DNA of 64,000 nt, taken from positions 1 to 64,000 of the forward strand of contig SVFK01000006.1 in the NCBI GenBank assembly GCA_015056915.1, read 5' to 3'. This document shows, piece after piece, positions 1 to 8,193 of this stretch. The notes under the pieces were generated by a model. The model ran no database searches, had not been told where the DNA came from, and saw only the letters and a program-made list of their open reading frames with translations. This DNA comes from Lachnospiraceae bacterium (lineage in GTDB: Bacteria; Bacillota; Clostridia; Lachnospirales; Lachnospiraceae). Every line of letters begins with the position of its first letter. The stretch's first letter is position 1. The position numbers and the translations under genes are program-made.

Positions 1-51
1 GACTGCGTCGCTTATACATCCGTTAAAAAGATAGTTAAGTAACGCGTATAT

Positions 52-124
52 TCCTCCTTAGCTCAGTCGGTAGAGCACCTGACTGTTAATCAGGGCGTCG
101 TTGGTTCAAGTCCAACAGGGGGAG
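52..124 (+). tRNA. tRNA-Asn (anticodon GTT)
   Basis: A 73-nt cloverleaf. The acceptor arm TCCTCCT pairs with AGGGGGA (one T-G wobble). The anticodon stem CCTGA/TCAGG encloses loop CTGTTAA with anticodon GTT, and the T-arm GTTGG/CCAAC is intact. No CCA is encoded. It is the first of three tRNAs read in the same direction and probably co-transcribed. Confidence 0.95.
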
Positions 125-176
125 TTTTCATAGTAATACTTCTATGAAAGGTAACGCCAGAACGGCGACAACTAAC

Positions 177-248
177 GGCTCCATGGTCAAGCGGTTAAGA
201 CATCGCCCTTTCACGGCGGTAACACGGGTTCGATTCCCGTTGGAGTCA
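177..248 (+). tRNA. tRNA-Glu (anticodon TTC)
   Basis: A 72-nt cloverleaf. GGCTCCA pairs with TGGAGTC, with discriminator A. The anticodon loop CTTTCAC carries TTC, and the T-arm contains GGTTCGATTCC. The spacer to the previous tRNA holds a small hairpin (TTTCATAG/CTATGAAA) that may be a processing signal. Confidence 0.95.
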
Positions 249-280
249 TTTTATATGAATTCGTGCATATAATTTAATAT

Positions 281-351
281 GGCGTCTTAGCCAAGTGGTA
301 AGGCACGGGTCTGCAACACCCTTATCGCCGGTTCAAATCCGGCAGACGCCT
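281..351 (+). tRNA. tRNA-Cys (anticodon GCA)
   Basis: A 71-nt cloverleaf. GGCGTCT pairs with AGACGCC, with a T discriminator as expected for cysteine. The anticodon loop CTGCAAC gives GCA, and the T-arm contains GGTTCAAATCC. It is the last tRNA of the cluster and is followed by a terminator. Confidence 0.95.
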
Positions 352-357
352 TTATGA

Positions 358-388
358 AATCCCTAAAATTCTATTTTAGGGATTTTTC
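358..388 (+). terminator. Rho-independent terminator of the tRNA cluster
   Basis: A perfect 12-bp stem (AATCCCTAAAAT / ATTTTAGGGATT) with a 3-nt loop runs straight into TTTTT. It ends the tRNA transcript just before the MATE gene. Confidence 0.85.
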
Positions 389-514
389 TTACTTTATTTG
401 AAAGCTCTCTTTATACTAAAGGAAAAACTTCTTTTTTATAAAAGTAAAAAACGCTCCAAGAGTATGTGTATTCGTTTAAGAAGAAATGCTTTTGGCAAGG
501 AGGAATTGGTTATT

Positions 515-1885
515 GTGAAAAAGGAAACCCTATCAAAGGATTTTACAAAAGGAAATGTTGCAAAGCAGTTATTCTGGTTTGCATTACCGTTTATGGCATC
601 TAATGCCTTGCAGGTGCTATATAGCACTATAGATATGATTATTGTTGGTAAATATGTGGGCACAGCAGGTCTTTCTGCGGTGTCTCAAAGTAGTTTAATT
701 CTGAATTTTGCCACTATGGTATGCTTAGGCTTTTCCAATGGTGGTCAGATTCTTGTAGCGCAGGCTCTTGGTGCCGGCAAGAGAAAGGAAATGAGTGAGA
801 TCATTGGAACATTGTTCAGTTTGATTTTGATTATTGCGCTGATAATGTCTGCTGGGATTCTGACGGCTCGAACATGGATTATGGAGATTATGAACATTCC
901 TACAGAGTCTTATGGAATGGCTATGAATTATCTTGTGATATGTGGAGCCGGCTTGATTTTTACGGCCGGCTACAACATGGTATCAGCTGTTCTGCGTGGA
1001 ATGGGTGATTCCAAGCGACCTTTTCTCTTTATCGGTATCGCATCTGCCGTAAATTTGATTTTGGATATTTTGTTTACAGGAATTTTAGGCTGGGGGGTTG
1101 CAGGTGCTGCATGGGCAACCATCATTGGTCAGGCTGTTTCTTTCCTATTCTCCTTATACTTCCTTTATCAAAATAGAGAAGCCTTTGGCTTTGACTTTAG
1201 ATTGGAAAGCTTTCGGATAAAGAAAAAGTACTCCAAAATGATTGTGGAGTTGGGCACTCCAATGGCTATTCAGGCAGGTTGCATTAATCTGTCCATGCTG
1301 TATGTGAATTCTATGGTAAATAACGTGGGAGTAGTTGCTTCTGCTACCTTTGGTGTTGGGGTACGAATCGATGATATTATCAATAAGATTTCACTAGGTA
1401 TTCAGCACGCAGCCATGCCGATGATTGGTCAAAACATTGCTGCCGGAGAACAGAAGAGGACTCGAAAAGTAGTTTGGTATACATGGCTGTTTTCAGGAGT
1501 TTTTACAGTTTGTTTTATGGCAATTTATCTTGGGTGCGGTAAAGAATTATTCATGATGTTTTCTGATGATGTACAGGTACATGAGATGTCAGATATTTTC
1601 ATTAAAGCGATTCTATGGATGTTTCCGGCGATGGCTATTATGCGTGGCAGTAATGCCTTTGTTCAGGGTATTGGTAATGCCAGACTTAGCATGGTGCTTT
1701 CCCTTTTGGACGGAGTCGTGCTGCGAATAGGTTTGAGTTGGGCGTTTGGTATTGCATTAAATTGGGGATTCTTTGGATTTGTGCTGGGATATGGACTGGC
1801 TCCATATGGATGTGCCATCCCCGGGTTGATTTATTTCCTTTCGGGGAAATGGCAACAGAGAAAGGTTCTTGCAGAGGATATATAA
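515..1885 (+). CDS. MATE-family multidrug/Na+ (or H+) antiporter
   Basis: An integral membrane exporter of about 456 aa, the usual MATE length. It has roughly 12 hydrophobic helices in two similar halves, and an early stretch (NALQVLYSTIDMIIVGKYVG) typical of MatE domains. The family exports cationic drugs or metabolites in exchange for Na+ or H+; the substrate cannot be read from sequence. The ORF track opens at a TTG at 398, inside the tail of the tRNA terminator region. An AAGGAGG at 497-503 instead points to the GTG at 515, which removes a basic non-conserved extension. It converges on the DtxR-type gene with a 25-bp gap. Confidence 0.88.
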   Translation: MKKETLSKDFTKGNVAKQLFWFALPFMASNALQVLYSTIDMIIVGKYVGTAGLSAVSQSSLILNFATMVCLGFSNGGQILVAQALGAGKRKEMSEIIGTLFSLILIIALIMSAGILTARTWIMEIMNIPTESYGMAMNYLVICGAGLIFTAGYNMVSAVLRGMGDSKRPFLFIGIASAVNLILDILFTGILGWGVAGAAWATIIGQAVSFLFSLYFLYQNREAFGFDFRLESFRIKKKYSKMIVELGTPMAIQAGCINLSMLYVNSMVNNVGVVASATFGVGVRIDDIINKISLGIQHAAMPMIGQNIAAGEQKRTRKVVWYTWLFSGVFTVCFMAIYLGCGKELFMMFSDDVQVHEMSDIFIKAILWMFPAMAIMRGSNAFVQGIGNARLSMVLSLLDGVVLRIGLSWAFGIALNWGFFGFVLGYGLAPYGCAIPGLIYFLSGKWQQRKVLAEDI

Positions 1886-1910
1886 CAGGGCTCAATTTGC
1901 TGAGTTTCTT

Positions 1911-2270
1911 CTATTTTACATACTTTTTCAGAGCATGGAAGGTCTCTTCACTGATTACATGCTCAATTTTGCAGGCATCCTCTGCAGCAGTGTCAGGAGA
2001 TACACCAAGTGTGGTAAGCCACTGAGTTAAAAAGGTGTGCCGTTCATACATTTTTTCGGCGATTTTCTTGCCGGTATCCAAAAGAGTGATATAGCCGTCT
2101 TTGTCTACGTCGATGTAGCCGTTGGTTCGCAAATTTTTCATGGCGACACTAACACTGGGTTTGCTAACAGACAGCTCCGTGGCAATATCAATAGAACGGA
2201 CTTGGCCGTTCCTCTTTCTTAGTATCAATATAGTCTCGAGATAATTCTCCGCTGATTCGTGAATTTGCAA
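1911..2270 (-). CDS. DtxR/MntR-family metal-dependent repressor
   Basis: A winged-helix repressor expected to bind DNA when loaded with Fe2+ or Mn2+. The start HESAENYLETILIL and the recognition region SVSKPSVSVAMKNL are characteristic, followed by the metal-binding/dimerisation segment (EDACKIEHVISEETF). I place the start at the TTG at 2270, preceded by GAGAGGGG; the ORF track's upstream ATG adds 34 residues that do not fit the family. The resulting 119 aa makes it a short form without the SH3-like third domain. It is transcribed divergently from feoA and shares an intergenic region with palindromic operators, so it is very probably the feo repressor and perhaps autoregulated. Confidence 0.87.
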   Translation of the reverse strand: MQIHESAENYLETILILRKRNGQVRSIDIATELSVSKPSVSVAMKNLRTNGYIDVDKDGYITLLDTGKKIAEKMYERHTFLTQWLTTLGVSPDTAAEDACKIEHVISEETFHALKKYVK

Positions 2271-2343
2271 TTTAGTACCCCTCTCTTTTGGAAAAACGGT
2301 AGTGTTCTGCCATAATCTAATATAAAAATATATGTCATACTTT

Positions 2344-2372
2344 AGGATAGCAGAAAAGGATAGATATTGCAA
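2344..2372 (-). promoter_or_regulatory. Candidate sigma-A promoter of the DtxR-type gene
   Basis: On the minus strand TTGCAA (-35) and TATCCT (-10) are 17 bp apart, about 75 nt upstream of the TTG start. The -10 matches consensus at 4 of 6 positions, so this is a moderate call. Confidence 0.4.
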
Positions 2373-2419
2373 GTAATGAAGTTACTGCGTTAGAGTAAGA
2401 AAAAAATTCCAAGTAGGGC

Positions 2420-2471
2420 TTGACATATTACAAACCCAGTGATAGACTCTTAAATGGTTAGTGGTGACTAA
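2420..2471 (+). promoter_or_regulatory. feo promoter with overlapping DtxR-type operator
   Basis: A perfect -35 TTGACA (2420-2425) and a -10 TAGACT (2443-2448) are separated by 17 bp. A perfect palindrome TTAGT-GGTG-ACTAA (2458-2471) starts right after the predicted +1, where a bound repressor would block transcription. The half-site resembles iron-box elements of DtxR-type regulators, and the divergent DtxR gene is the obvious partner. Assigning this repressor to this site is inference. Confidence 0.7.
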
Positions 2472-2498
2472 TTGCCGCCTGAACAATAGGAGGACGAC

Positions 2499-2711
2499 AT
2501 GAGTTTATTAGATGCGCAAGCAGGAGAAGAATATATTATCAAAGAGATACAGACTGACGATGAAGAGTTAAATGCTTTTCTTTTTTCACTAGGTTGTTAT
2601 AGCGGGGAGCCTATCACGGTGATTTCCCATTTAAAGGGCGGATGCGTCGTTTCTATAAAGGATGGCAGATACAATATTGATAAACAGCTGGCTTCGGCTA
2701 TTATAATATAG
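2499..2711 (+). CDS. feoA: FeoA ferrous-iron transport accessory protein
   Basis: A 70-aa cytoplasmic SH3-like protein needed for FeoB-dependent Fe(II) uptake. It shows the FeoA pattern of a small beta barrel with a hydrophobic LFSLGCYSGEPITV segment and a VSIKDGRYNIDKQLA end. The start ATG follows AGGAGG at normal spacing. It is the first gene of feoA-feoB-FeoB-associated protein and is preceded by the repressible promoter above. Confidence 0.9.
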   Translation: MSLLDAQAGEEYIIKEIQTDDEELNAFLFSLGCYSGEPITVISHLKGGCVVSIKDGRYNIDKQLASAIII

Positions 2712-2747
2712 TGGTGACAATACACCACATATATTTTTGACCCAGGG

Positions 2748-2780
2748 TTAGTCACAACTACCTTGGTTAGTTATAGCTAT
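2748..2780 (+). promoter_or_regulatory. Two further DtxR-type half-palindromes between feoA and feoB
   Basis: TTAGT-CACA-ACTAC (2748-2761) and TTAGT-TATA-GCTAT (2767-2780) repeat the TTAGT-N4-ACTAA pattern found at the feoA promoter, with one and two mismatches. They lie in the 146-bp feoA-feoB gap, which also holds a TTGACA at 2804 without a convincing -10. This suggests a second iron-controlled start for feoB. Confidence 0.45.
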
Positions 2781-2857
2781 CTACGAAGTGCATTTTGTTA
2801 TATTTGACAATAGTTATGATATGTCTCAAGATTTGTGATTAATGAGGAGGAAATATA

Positions 2858-4873
2858 ATGAGAATTGCTTTAACAGGTAATCCGAACAGTGGTAAGACTA
2901 CCATGTATAATGCGCTTACAGGTAAGAATGAGCGTGTTGGTAACTGGGCAGGTGTTACTGTTGACAAAAAAGAGGGAAATATCAAAAAAACATACTTTAA
3001 AGGCGAAGAGGAATTGCTTGTGGTAGATTTGCCGGGTGCATATTCTATGTCACCTTTTACTTCTGAAGAAAGCATTACAAGCGGTTATGTAAAAAATGAA
3101 AATCCGGATGTTATTATTAACATTGTGGATGCAACGAATTTAAGCCGCAGTTTATTCTTTACCACACAGCTGCTTGAAATGGGTATTCCAATGGTTGTAG
3201 CTTTGAACAAGAGCGATATCAATGAGAAGAAAGAAACTGAGATTGATGCAAAAGTATTATCTGAAAGGCTTGGCTGTCCGGTAGTAAATACCGTTTCTAC
3301 CTCGGCAAGCGGTTTGAAAGAGTTGGTTAAGACTGCGGTAGGATTAAAGGGAGCAGCGCAGAAGGCTCCCTATACCCAGGCGAATATTGATCTTACTGAC
3401 AAGGCCGCTGTCGAAGCCGAGGACAGAAAGCGTTTTGATTTTGTTAATAAGGTGGTTAGAGCTGTTGAAAATCGTAAGGTTCTTACGAAGGACAGAAATA
3501 TTAATGATAAGATAGATGCGGTGATTACCAATAGATTCATAGGCATCCCGCTCTTTGTGCTGGTAATGTTTCTTGTGTTCCACATTTCTCAGACGACAGT
3601 GGGAACATGGATTGCAGACTGGCTGGTAGGCTGGATTGAAACCTTTGGTGAATGGGTATCCGGCATGATTGACGGTACCGATGTACATCCTCTTCTTGCA
3701 GCCATTCTGGTGGATGGTATTATCGGTGGTGTGGGTGCTGTTGTAGGCTTTCTTCCCCTGGTTATGGTGATGTATTTCCTTCTTGCGCTTTTGGAGGATT
3801 GCGGTTATATGGCGCGTGTGGCAGTGGTACTTGATCCTATTTTCAAGAGGGTAGGTCTGTCCGGTAAGTCAGTGATTCCGTTTGTTATCGGTACCGGTTG
3901 TGCAATTCCCGGTGTCATGGCAGCACGTACCATCCGCGACGAAAGAGAACGTAGAGCCACCGCGATGTTGACCCCCTTTATTCCCTGTGGTGCCAAGATT
4001 CCTGTTATCTCTTTGTTTGCAGGTGCGTTTTTTCCCGGGACCGGTTGGGTAGCCCCTATGATGTATTTTGGGGGTATATTACTTATTCTGTTCTGGGCGT
4101 TGGTTGTAAAATTTATTTCCGGCTATAAGTACAGAAAATCCTTTTTCATCATTGAGCTTCCCGAATATAAGGCTCCCAGTCTCGGGAAGGCTCTTATGTC
4201 CATGCTGGACCGTGGCAAGGCATATATTATAAAGGCTGGTACGATTATTCTGGTATGCAATGCTGTGATTACCATCATGGCTTCCTTTAATTGGAGCTTC
4301 CGAATGGTAGAGGATCCTGCGGAGTCTATCCTTGCAAGCATCGCTTCTCCTTTTGCAGTGATACTGATTCCCTTAGGATTTGGTGCATGGCAGCTGGCAG
4401 CAGCGGCAATTACAGGCTTTATTGCCAAGGAAGAGGTTGTTGGTACTCTTGCGGCAGTATATGCTATGGGTGAGAATATGATAAATGGTGACTTTGAAAT
4501 CGTTGAGGGCGCAGCAGCATCCGTGGCAGCAGGTATGCATGTAAACGGTGCGGAAATGACAGCAGTGGTGGCATTGGCCTATCTGTGCTTTAACCTTTTT
4601 ACGCCACCCTGTTTTGCTGCAATAGGTGCCATGAATTCCGAGATTAAGTCTAAGAAGTGGCTGTTTGCAGGTATCGGAATGCAGTTTGCAACAGGTTATG
4701 TGGTGGCATTCTTTATTTACCAGATTGGTACACTGATTACCACCGGCGCAATGGGTACAGCATTTGTTCCCGGCCTGATTGCCGTGGCAGCAATTATCGG
4801 TGCAGTGGTAGGTATTGTTGTAGGCTCCAGAAGAAAAATCAATAAGGAATATCAGTTAAAGAAGGCAGCATAG
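2858..4873 (+). CDS. feoB: FeoB Fe(II) transporter
   Basis: A 671-aa GTPase-permease that takes up ferrous iron across the cytoplasmic membrane. The N-terminal G domain shows G1 GNPNSGKTT (residues 7-15), G3 DLPG (57-60) and G4 NKSD (117-120). A helical linker follows to about residue 220, and the rest is the polytopic permease with two Gate-type repeats (GYMARVAVVLD, FIPCGAKIPV). The length is at the short end for the family but all parts are present. The start follows GAGGAGG. It is followed by its usual Cys-rich partner. Confidence 0.95.
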   Translation: MRIALTGNPNSGKTTMYNALTGKNERVGNWAGVTVDKKEGNIKKTYFKGEEELLVVDLPGAYSMSPFTSEESITSGYVKNENPDVIINIVDATNLSRSLFFTTQLLEMGIPMVVALNKSDINEKKETEIDAKVLSERLGCPVVNTVSTSASGLKELVKTAVGLKGAAQKAPYTQANIDLTDKAAVEAEDRKRFDFVNKVVRAVENRKVLTKDRNINDKIDAVITNRFIGIPLFVLVMFLVFHISQTTVGTWIADWLVGWIETFGEWVSGMIDGTDVHPLLAAILVDGIIGGVGAVVGFLPLVMVMYFLLALLEDCGYMARVAVVLDPIFKRVGLSGKSVIPFVIGTGCAIPGVMAARTIRDERERRATAMLTPFIPCGAKIPVISLFAGAFFPGTGWVAPMMYFGGILLILFWALVVKFISGYKYRKSFFIIELPEYKAPSLGKALMSMLDRGKAYIIKAGTIILVCNAVITIMASFNWSFRMVEDPAESILASIASPFAVILIPLGFGAWQLAAAAITGFIAKEEVVGTLAAVYAMGENMINGDFEIVEGAAASVAAGMHVNGAEMTAVVALAYLCFNLFTPPCFAAIGAMNSEIKSKKWLFAGIGMQFATGYVVAFFIYQIGTLITTGAMGTAFVPGLIAVAAIIGAVVGIVVGSRRKINKEYQLKKAA

Positions 4874-4907
4874 CTGTTGTTTTATGATGGTATAAGGAGT
4901 TATCTGC

Positions 4908-5096
4908 ATGGGAAATGTAATTGTCTTAGTAATTTTGTTTGTTATTATTGGCGCAGCCGTAGCATACATAGTGAAGGCCAAGAAGCGTGGTGTGAAGTGT
5001 ATCGGATGCTCTGCGGGTGGCGAATGTTCTCGCCGGGACGGTGCAGTTACAGCCTGCAGTGGTTGCAGTGGCGCCCAAGGAAGTAATTGTGGTTGA
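4908..5096 (+). CDS. FeoB-associated Cys-rich membrane protein
   Basis: A 62-aa protein with one N-terminal membrane helix (about residues 4-22) and a Cys-rich tail (CIGCSAGGECS, CSGCSG). It is the small partner often encoded next to feoB in Firmicutes (FeoB_associated family). The exact function is unknown; a role in handling iron at the pore exit is inferred from synteny and cysteines. It has its own AAGGAG site and lies 34 bp after feoB. Confidence 0.85.
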   Translation: MGNVIVLVILFVIIGAAVAYIVKAKKRGVKCIGCSAGGECSRRDGAVTACSGCSGAQGSNCG

Positions 5097-5119
5097 CATA
5101 CGAAAGAGGTATCATACAA

Positions 5120-5866
5120 ATGAAAAGACACCATATATTGGATCAAATCAGAGGTCTCACGCTGATTAGCATGATACTTTTTCATGCAGTGTGGGATCTG
5201 GTGTACATATTCGATAGAGATTGGACGTGGTTTTATTCGCCTCTGGCATATGTCTGGCAACAAAGTATCTGTTGGCTCTTTATTGCCTTATCAGGCTTTT
5301 GCTGGTCCTTGGGAAGGCATAAGCTGCGCAGGGGACTTATTGTATCGGGAGCAGGTTTTCTGGTATCTTTGGTTACGGAGCTGGTAATGCCGGATCAGAG
5401 AATCCGTTTTGGTGTATTGACTCTGCTCGGCTTTTGTATGCTGGTTATGATACCCTTGGAAAAGCTGTTATCTAAAATACCTTCATGGGCAGGACTATTC
5501 GGAAGCTTTTTGAGCTTTTTGTTAATTAGAAATATTAATGACGGTTATCTGGGATTTGAAGGCTTAAGGTTTGCAAAATTGCCTGATAACCTGTATCACA
5601 TGGGTGATATTGCTACCTTTGTGGGCTTTACGGATACGCGCTTCTACTCAACGGATTACTTCTCGGTATTCCCGTGGATATTTTTGTTTATAACCGGATA
5701 CTATGCCTATCGTCTGGCAATGCAGTATGGACTACTTGAAAAACTCTCAGAGTGGAAGCCTAAGGGGAAGTTATTAGGCTTCATGGGAAGAAAGTCACTG
5801 ATAATATACATGCTTCATCAACCGGTAATTTACCTGATACTATTTGTATGGGATAAAATAAGCTGA
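5120..5866 (+). CDS. HGSNAT/DUF1624-like multipass membrane protein
   Basis: A 248-aa integral membrane protein beginning with a conserved acidic/His motif (DQIRGLTLISMILFHAVWD) seen in the heparan-alpha-glucosaminide N-acetyltransferase-like catalytic family. Six or seven helices follow, ending with a helix around YMLHQPVIYLILF. The family is thought to move acyl groups across membranes; the substrate here is unknown. The ORF track starts at 5087, but ATG 5120 with GAAAGAGG upstream avoids overlap with the preceding gene. It may belong to the feo transcript. Its stop codon abuts the stop of the convergent sirtuin gene with no spacer. Confidence 0.7.
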   Translation: MKRHHILDQIRGLTLISMILFHAVWDLVYIFDRDWTWFYSPLAYVWQQSICWLFIALSGFCWSLGRHKLRRGLIVSGAGFLVSLVTELVMPDQRIRFGVLTLLGFCMLVMIPLEKLLSKIPSWAGLFGSFLSFLLIRNINDGYLGFEGLRFAKLPDNLYHMGDIATFVGFTDTRFYSTDYFSVFPWIFLFITGYYAYRLAMQYGLLEKLSEWKPKGKLLGFMGRKSLIIYMLHQPVIYLILFVWDKIS

Positions 5867-6595
5867 TTATAACTGGCGGAATACCTCCCCGATAGGTGCG
5901 GCAATCAATAAATCGGCAATACTGTCCCTAGGTGTGGAAGACATATTGATAACTACTATTTTGTCTCCTTGGAAATAGTTAATTAAGCCTGCGGCAGGGT
6001 ATACGGCAAGCGAGGTGCCACCGATAATCAGCACCTGTGCGGTCTGAATGTGATGAATGGCAGCGTTTACAGTCTTGTCATCCAGACCTTCTTCATACAA
6101 TACTACATCCGGTTTGAGGGGACCACCACATTTGGTGCATTTTGGAATACCTTCGCTTTGTGCGATGAAGTGTGCATCATACATTTCCCCACAATGCTCA
6201 CAATAATTGCGGTGAATGGAACCGTGAAGCTCTAACACATTTTTGCTGCCGGCTGCCTGATGCAGACCGTCAATATTCTGGGTAATGACAGCTTGCACCT
6301 TTCCCTGCTGTTCCAGCTGGGCTAGTTTTCTGTGGGCATCATTGGGGAGGGCACCCAGACACAGCATTTTGTTGCGATAAAATCTGTAAAATTCTTCAGG
6401 CTTTGCTCTGTAGAAGCTGTGGCTCAGAATCCTTTCGGGAGGGTAGGCATACTGCTGATTGTACAGACCGTCAACGCTCCGAAAATCAGGAATGCCGCTT
6501 TCCGTGGATACACCGGCACCTCCGAAAAATACGATATTATCATACGTTTCAAACATTTTCTTTAATTCCGTAATTACATTTTGTGTGCTGTCCAT
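5867..6595 (-). CDS. cobB: NAD-dependent protein deacylase (sirtuin)
   Basis: A 242-aa cytoplasmic sirtuin that removes acyl groups from lysines using NAD+. The Rossmann entry GAGVSTESGIPDFRS, the catalytic region TQNIDGLH, the active-site His in VLELHGS, and two zinc-binding pairs (CEHC and CTKC) are all present. The end IADLLIAAPIGEVF is typical. The ATG follows AAGGAG. It is transcribed alone, convergent with the preceding membrane protein. Confidence 0.93.
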   Translation of the reverse strand: MDSTQNVITELKKMFETYDNIVFFGGAGVSTESGIPDFRSVDGLYNQQYAYPPERILSHSFYRAKPEEFYRFYRNKMLCLGALPNDAHRKLAQLEQQGKVQAVITQNIDGLHQAAGSKNVLELHGSIHRNYCEHCGEMYDAHFIAQSEGIPKCTKCGGPLKPDVVLYEEGLDDKTVNAAIHHIQTAQVLIIGGTSLAVYPAAGLINYFQGDKIVVINMSSTPRDSIADLLIAAPIGEVFRQL

Positions 6596-6687
6596 AGCCT
6601 ACTCCTTTTTATAATATTGAAATAACAATTTAAACTTCTATTTAAATCTGTCTGAGTATCTATTATTTATTATATCCTTTTGATTTG

Positions 6688-6717
6688 TTGCAGTAAAGTC
6701 CAAGCCTATGCTATACT
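6688..6717 (+). promoter_or_regulatory. Candidate promoter of the YdcF-like gene
   Basis: TTGCAG and TATACT are separated by 18 bp, 27 bp before the ATG at 6745. An AGGAGAGG ribosome site lies between them. Confidence 0.6.
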
Positions 6718-6744
6718 GGAGGTGTTAAGGAGAGGCGGCAATAC

Positions 6745-7578
6745 ATGAAGAAAAATAATTTAATTCCCTTTGAAAAGAGCAAAAGAGTGATACATTTGGA
6801 ACAGCGTGGCAATGCCAAAAAGAAGGCTCCTGTGTCTGCCAAAATTTTTGCGTTTCTGGGAGTGCTTTGTCTGCTGTACTGCTTATTAATTCTTTTCTTC
6901 ATGGGATATGGCACGACCTTCTTCCTGATTTGGGGTGCTATAGCGGTAGCCTGCGGAGTCCTTTCCCTACTTCTGGCACATAAAGCTTGGCTGAAGCGTA
7001 TTCCTAAGTGGTGCAAGGTTAGTTTTGTGAGCTGTTGCGCTATAGGGGGACTATTGTTTGGAATTGTGGAAGCTATGATACTTAGTGAATTTGCGGCGGC
7101 GCCACAGCCGGGAGCAGATTATGTATTGATACTGGGTGCCCAGTGGAAGGAAAGCGGGCCCAGCTATGTATTGCAAAAGCGTCTTGATGCAGCGTTGGAC
7201 TATCTGCGGAATAACCCGGAGACTTTAGTGATTGTATCAGGCGGACAGGGTAGTAATGAGCCTATTAGTGAAGCGGCAGGAATGGAGAGCTATTTGCTGG
7301 AGGCAGGCATAGCCAAGGAACGGATTCTTTTGGAGGATAAGTCTACCAATACCTGCGAAAATCTTGTGTTCAGTGAAAAGCTATTAGATAAGAGTAATGA
7401 CCGGGTGGTGCTGATTACCAACAATTTTCATATGTTTCGCGCAAGCCGGATTGCTAAGAAACAAGGCTATGTGTATGTGGAAGGATTGGCAGCAGGGTCT
7501 TACCCCGGGATGCTTCCCAATAATTTGTTGAGGGAGTTTTTTGGTGTGGTGAAGGATTTTTGTGTGGGGAATCTATGA
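6745..7578 (+). CDS. YdcF/SanA-family (DUF218) membrane protein
   Basis: A 277-aa protein with a basic N terminus, three hydrophobic helices (about residues 30-100) and a C-terminal DUF218 domain. The domain shows YVLILGAQW, the conserved VIVSGGQGSNEPISEA block and an LEDKSTNTCENL block near the usual SanA/ElyC motif. Members are linked to envelope integrity and possibly to polyprenyl carrier use, but the biochemical reaction is not established. It is followed at 21 bp by the DUF951 gene and then the rpsF operon. Confidence 0.85.
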   Translation: MKKNNLIPFEKSKRVIHLEQRGNAKKKAPVSAKIFAFLGVLCLLYCLLILFFMGYGTTFFLIWGAIAVACGVLSLLLAHKAWLKRIPKWCKVSFVSCCAIGGLLFGIVEAMILSEFAAAPQPGADYVLILGAQWKESGPSYVLQKRLDAALDYLRNNPETLVIVSGGQGSNEPISEAAGMESYLLEAGIAKERILLEDKSTNTCENLVFSEKLLDKSNDRVVLITNNFHMFRASRIAKKQGYVYVEGLAAGSYPGMLPNNLLREFFGVVKDFCVGNL

Positions 7579-7599
7579 TGATAAAAGGTAGGTGTCGAA

Positions 7600-7782
7600 A
7601 TGGATATTAATGTTGGAGATATTTTGAAATTAAAAAAACAGCATCCCTGCGGCAGCAAAGAATGGGAAGTTTTGCGCGTAGGTGCGGATTTTCGTCTGAA
7701 ATGTATGGGCTGTGGACATCAGATTATGATTGCAAGGAAATTGCTGGAAAAAAATATAAAAGAAATTCACGAAAAAGCTTGA
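7600..7782 (+). CDS. DUF951 family small protein
   Basis: A 60-aa protein with the DUF951 pattern: VGDILKLKKQHPCGS, WEVLRVGADFRLKCMGCGH and a basic C terminus. Three cysteines, one pair as CMGC, suggest metal or nucleic-acid binding, but no function is established. It is commonly found just upstream of rpsF in Firmicutes, as here. The rpsF promoter -35 overlaps its stop codon. Confidence 0.85.
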   Translation: MDINVGDILKLKKQHPCGSKEWEVLRVGADFRLKCMGCGHQIMIARKLLEKNIKEIHEKA

Positions 7783-7807
7783 AAACGCGCGAGGTTTATG
7801 GTAATAT
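7779..7807 (+). promoter_or_regulatory. rpsF operon promoter
   Basis: TTGAAA (7779-7784, overlapping the DUF951 stop codon) and TAATAT (7802-7807) are 17 bp apart, about 70 nt before rpsF. Confidence 0.55.
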
Positions 7808-7834
7808 ACTAACTTGTGATATATTAATTTCCTT

Positions 7835-7855
7835 GCTCACATTTTAGATGTGGGC
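7835..7855 (+). promoter_or_regulatory. rpsF leader hairpin, possible S6:S18 autoregulation site
   Basis: GCTCACAT pairs with ATGTGGGC around a short loop in the rpsF 5' UTR, just before the AAAGGAGG ribosome site. rpsF leaders in many bacteria bind the S6:S18 complex to repress the operon. The position fits, but I cannot confirm the conserved bulge and loop bases by eye. Confidence 0.35.
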
Positions 7856-7881
7856 CAGAGACCAAAAGGAGGTAACAAAGC

Positions 7882-8172
7882 ATGAACAAGTATGAATTAG
7901 CCGTTGTTGTTAGCGCTAAAATCGAAGATGATGAGAGAGCAGCAGTTGTTGATAAGTGCAAGGCTCTTGTTGAGAGATTCGGCGGTACAATTACAGAAGT
8001 GGACGAGTGGGGCAAGAAGAGACTTGCTTACGAAGTTCAGAAGATGAAAGAAGCTTTCTACTATTTCATCAGATTCGAGGCTGAGAGCACTGCACCTGCA
8101 GAGATCGAAAGCCGTATCCGTATCATGGACAACGTGATCAGATATTTATGCGTTAGACAGGACGAGGCATAA
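7882..8172 (+). CDS. rpsF: 30S ribosomal protein S6
   Basis: 96 aa, standard length. MNKYELAVVVSAKIEDDERA and the later WGKKRLAYEVQKMKEAFYYF are hallmark S6 segments. It binds the 16S rRNA central domain together with S18. It is the first gene of the classic rpsF-ssb-rpsR operon, with an AAAGGAGG site. Confidence 0.97.
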   Translation: MNKYELAVVVSAKIEDDERAAVVDKCKALVERFGGTITEVDEWGKKRLAYEVQKMKEAFYYFIRFEAESTAPAEIESRIRIMDNVIRYLCVRQDEA

Positions 8173-8193
8173 ATAGAAAGCGAGAAGTAAAGT

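Noticed and set aside
398-514. N-terminal extension of the MATE gene from the TTG at 398
   Set aside because: The strong AAGGAGG at 497-503 fits the GTG at 515, and the extension is basic and unlike the family.
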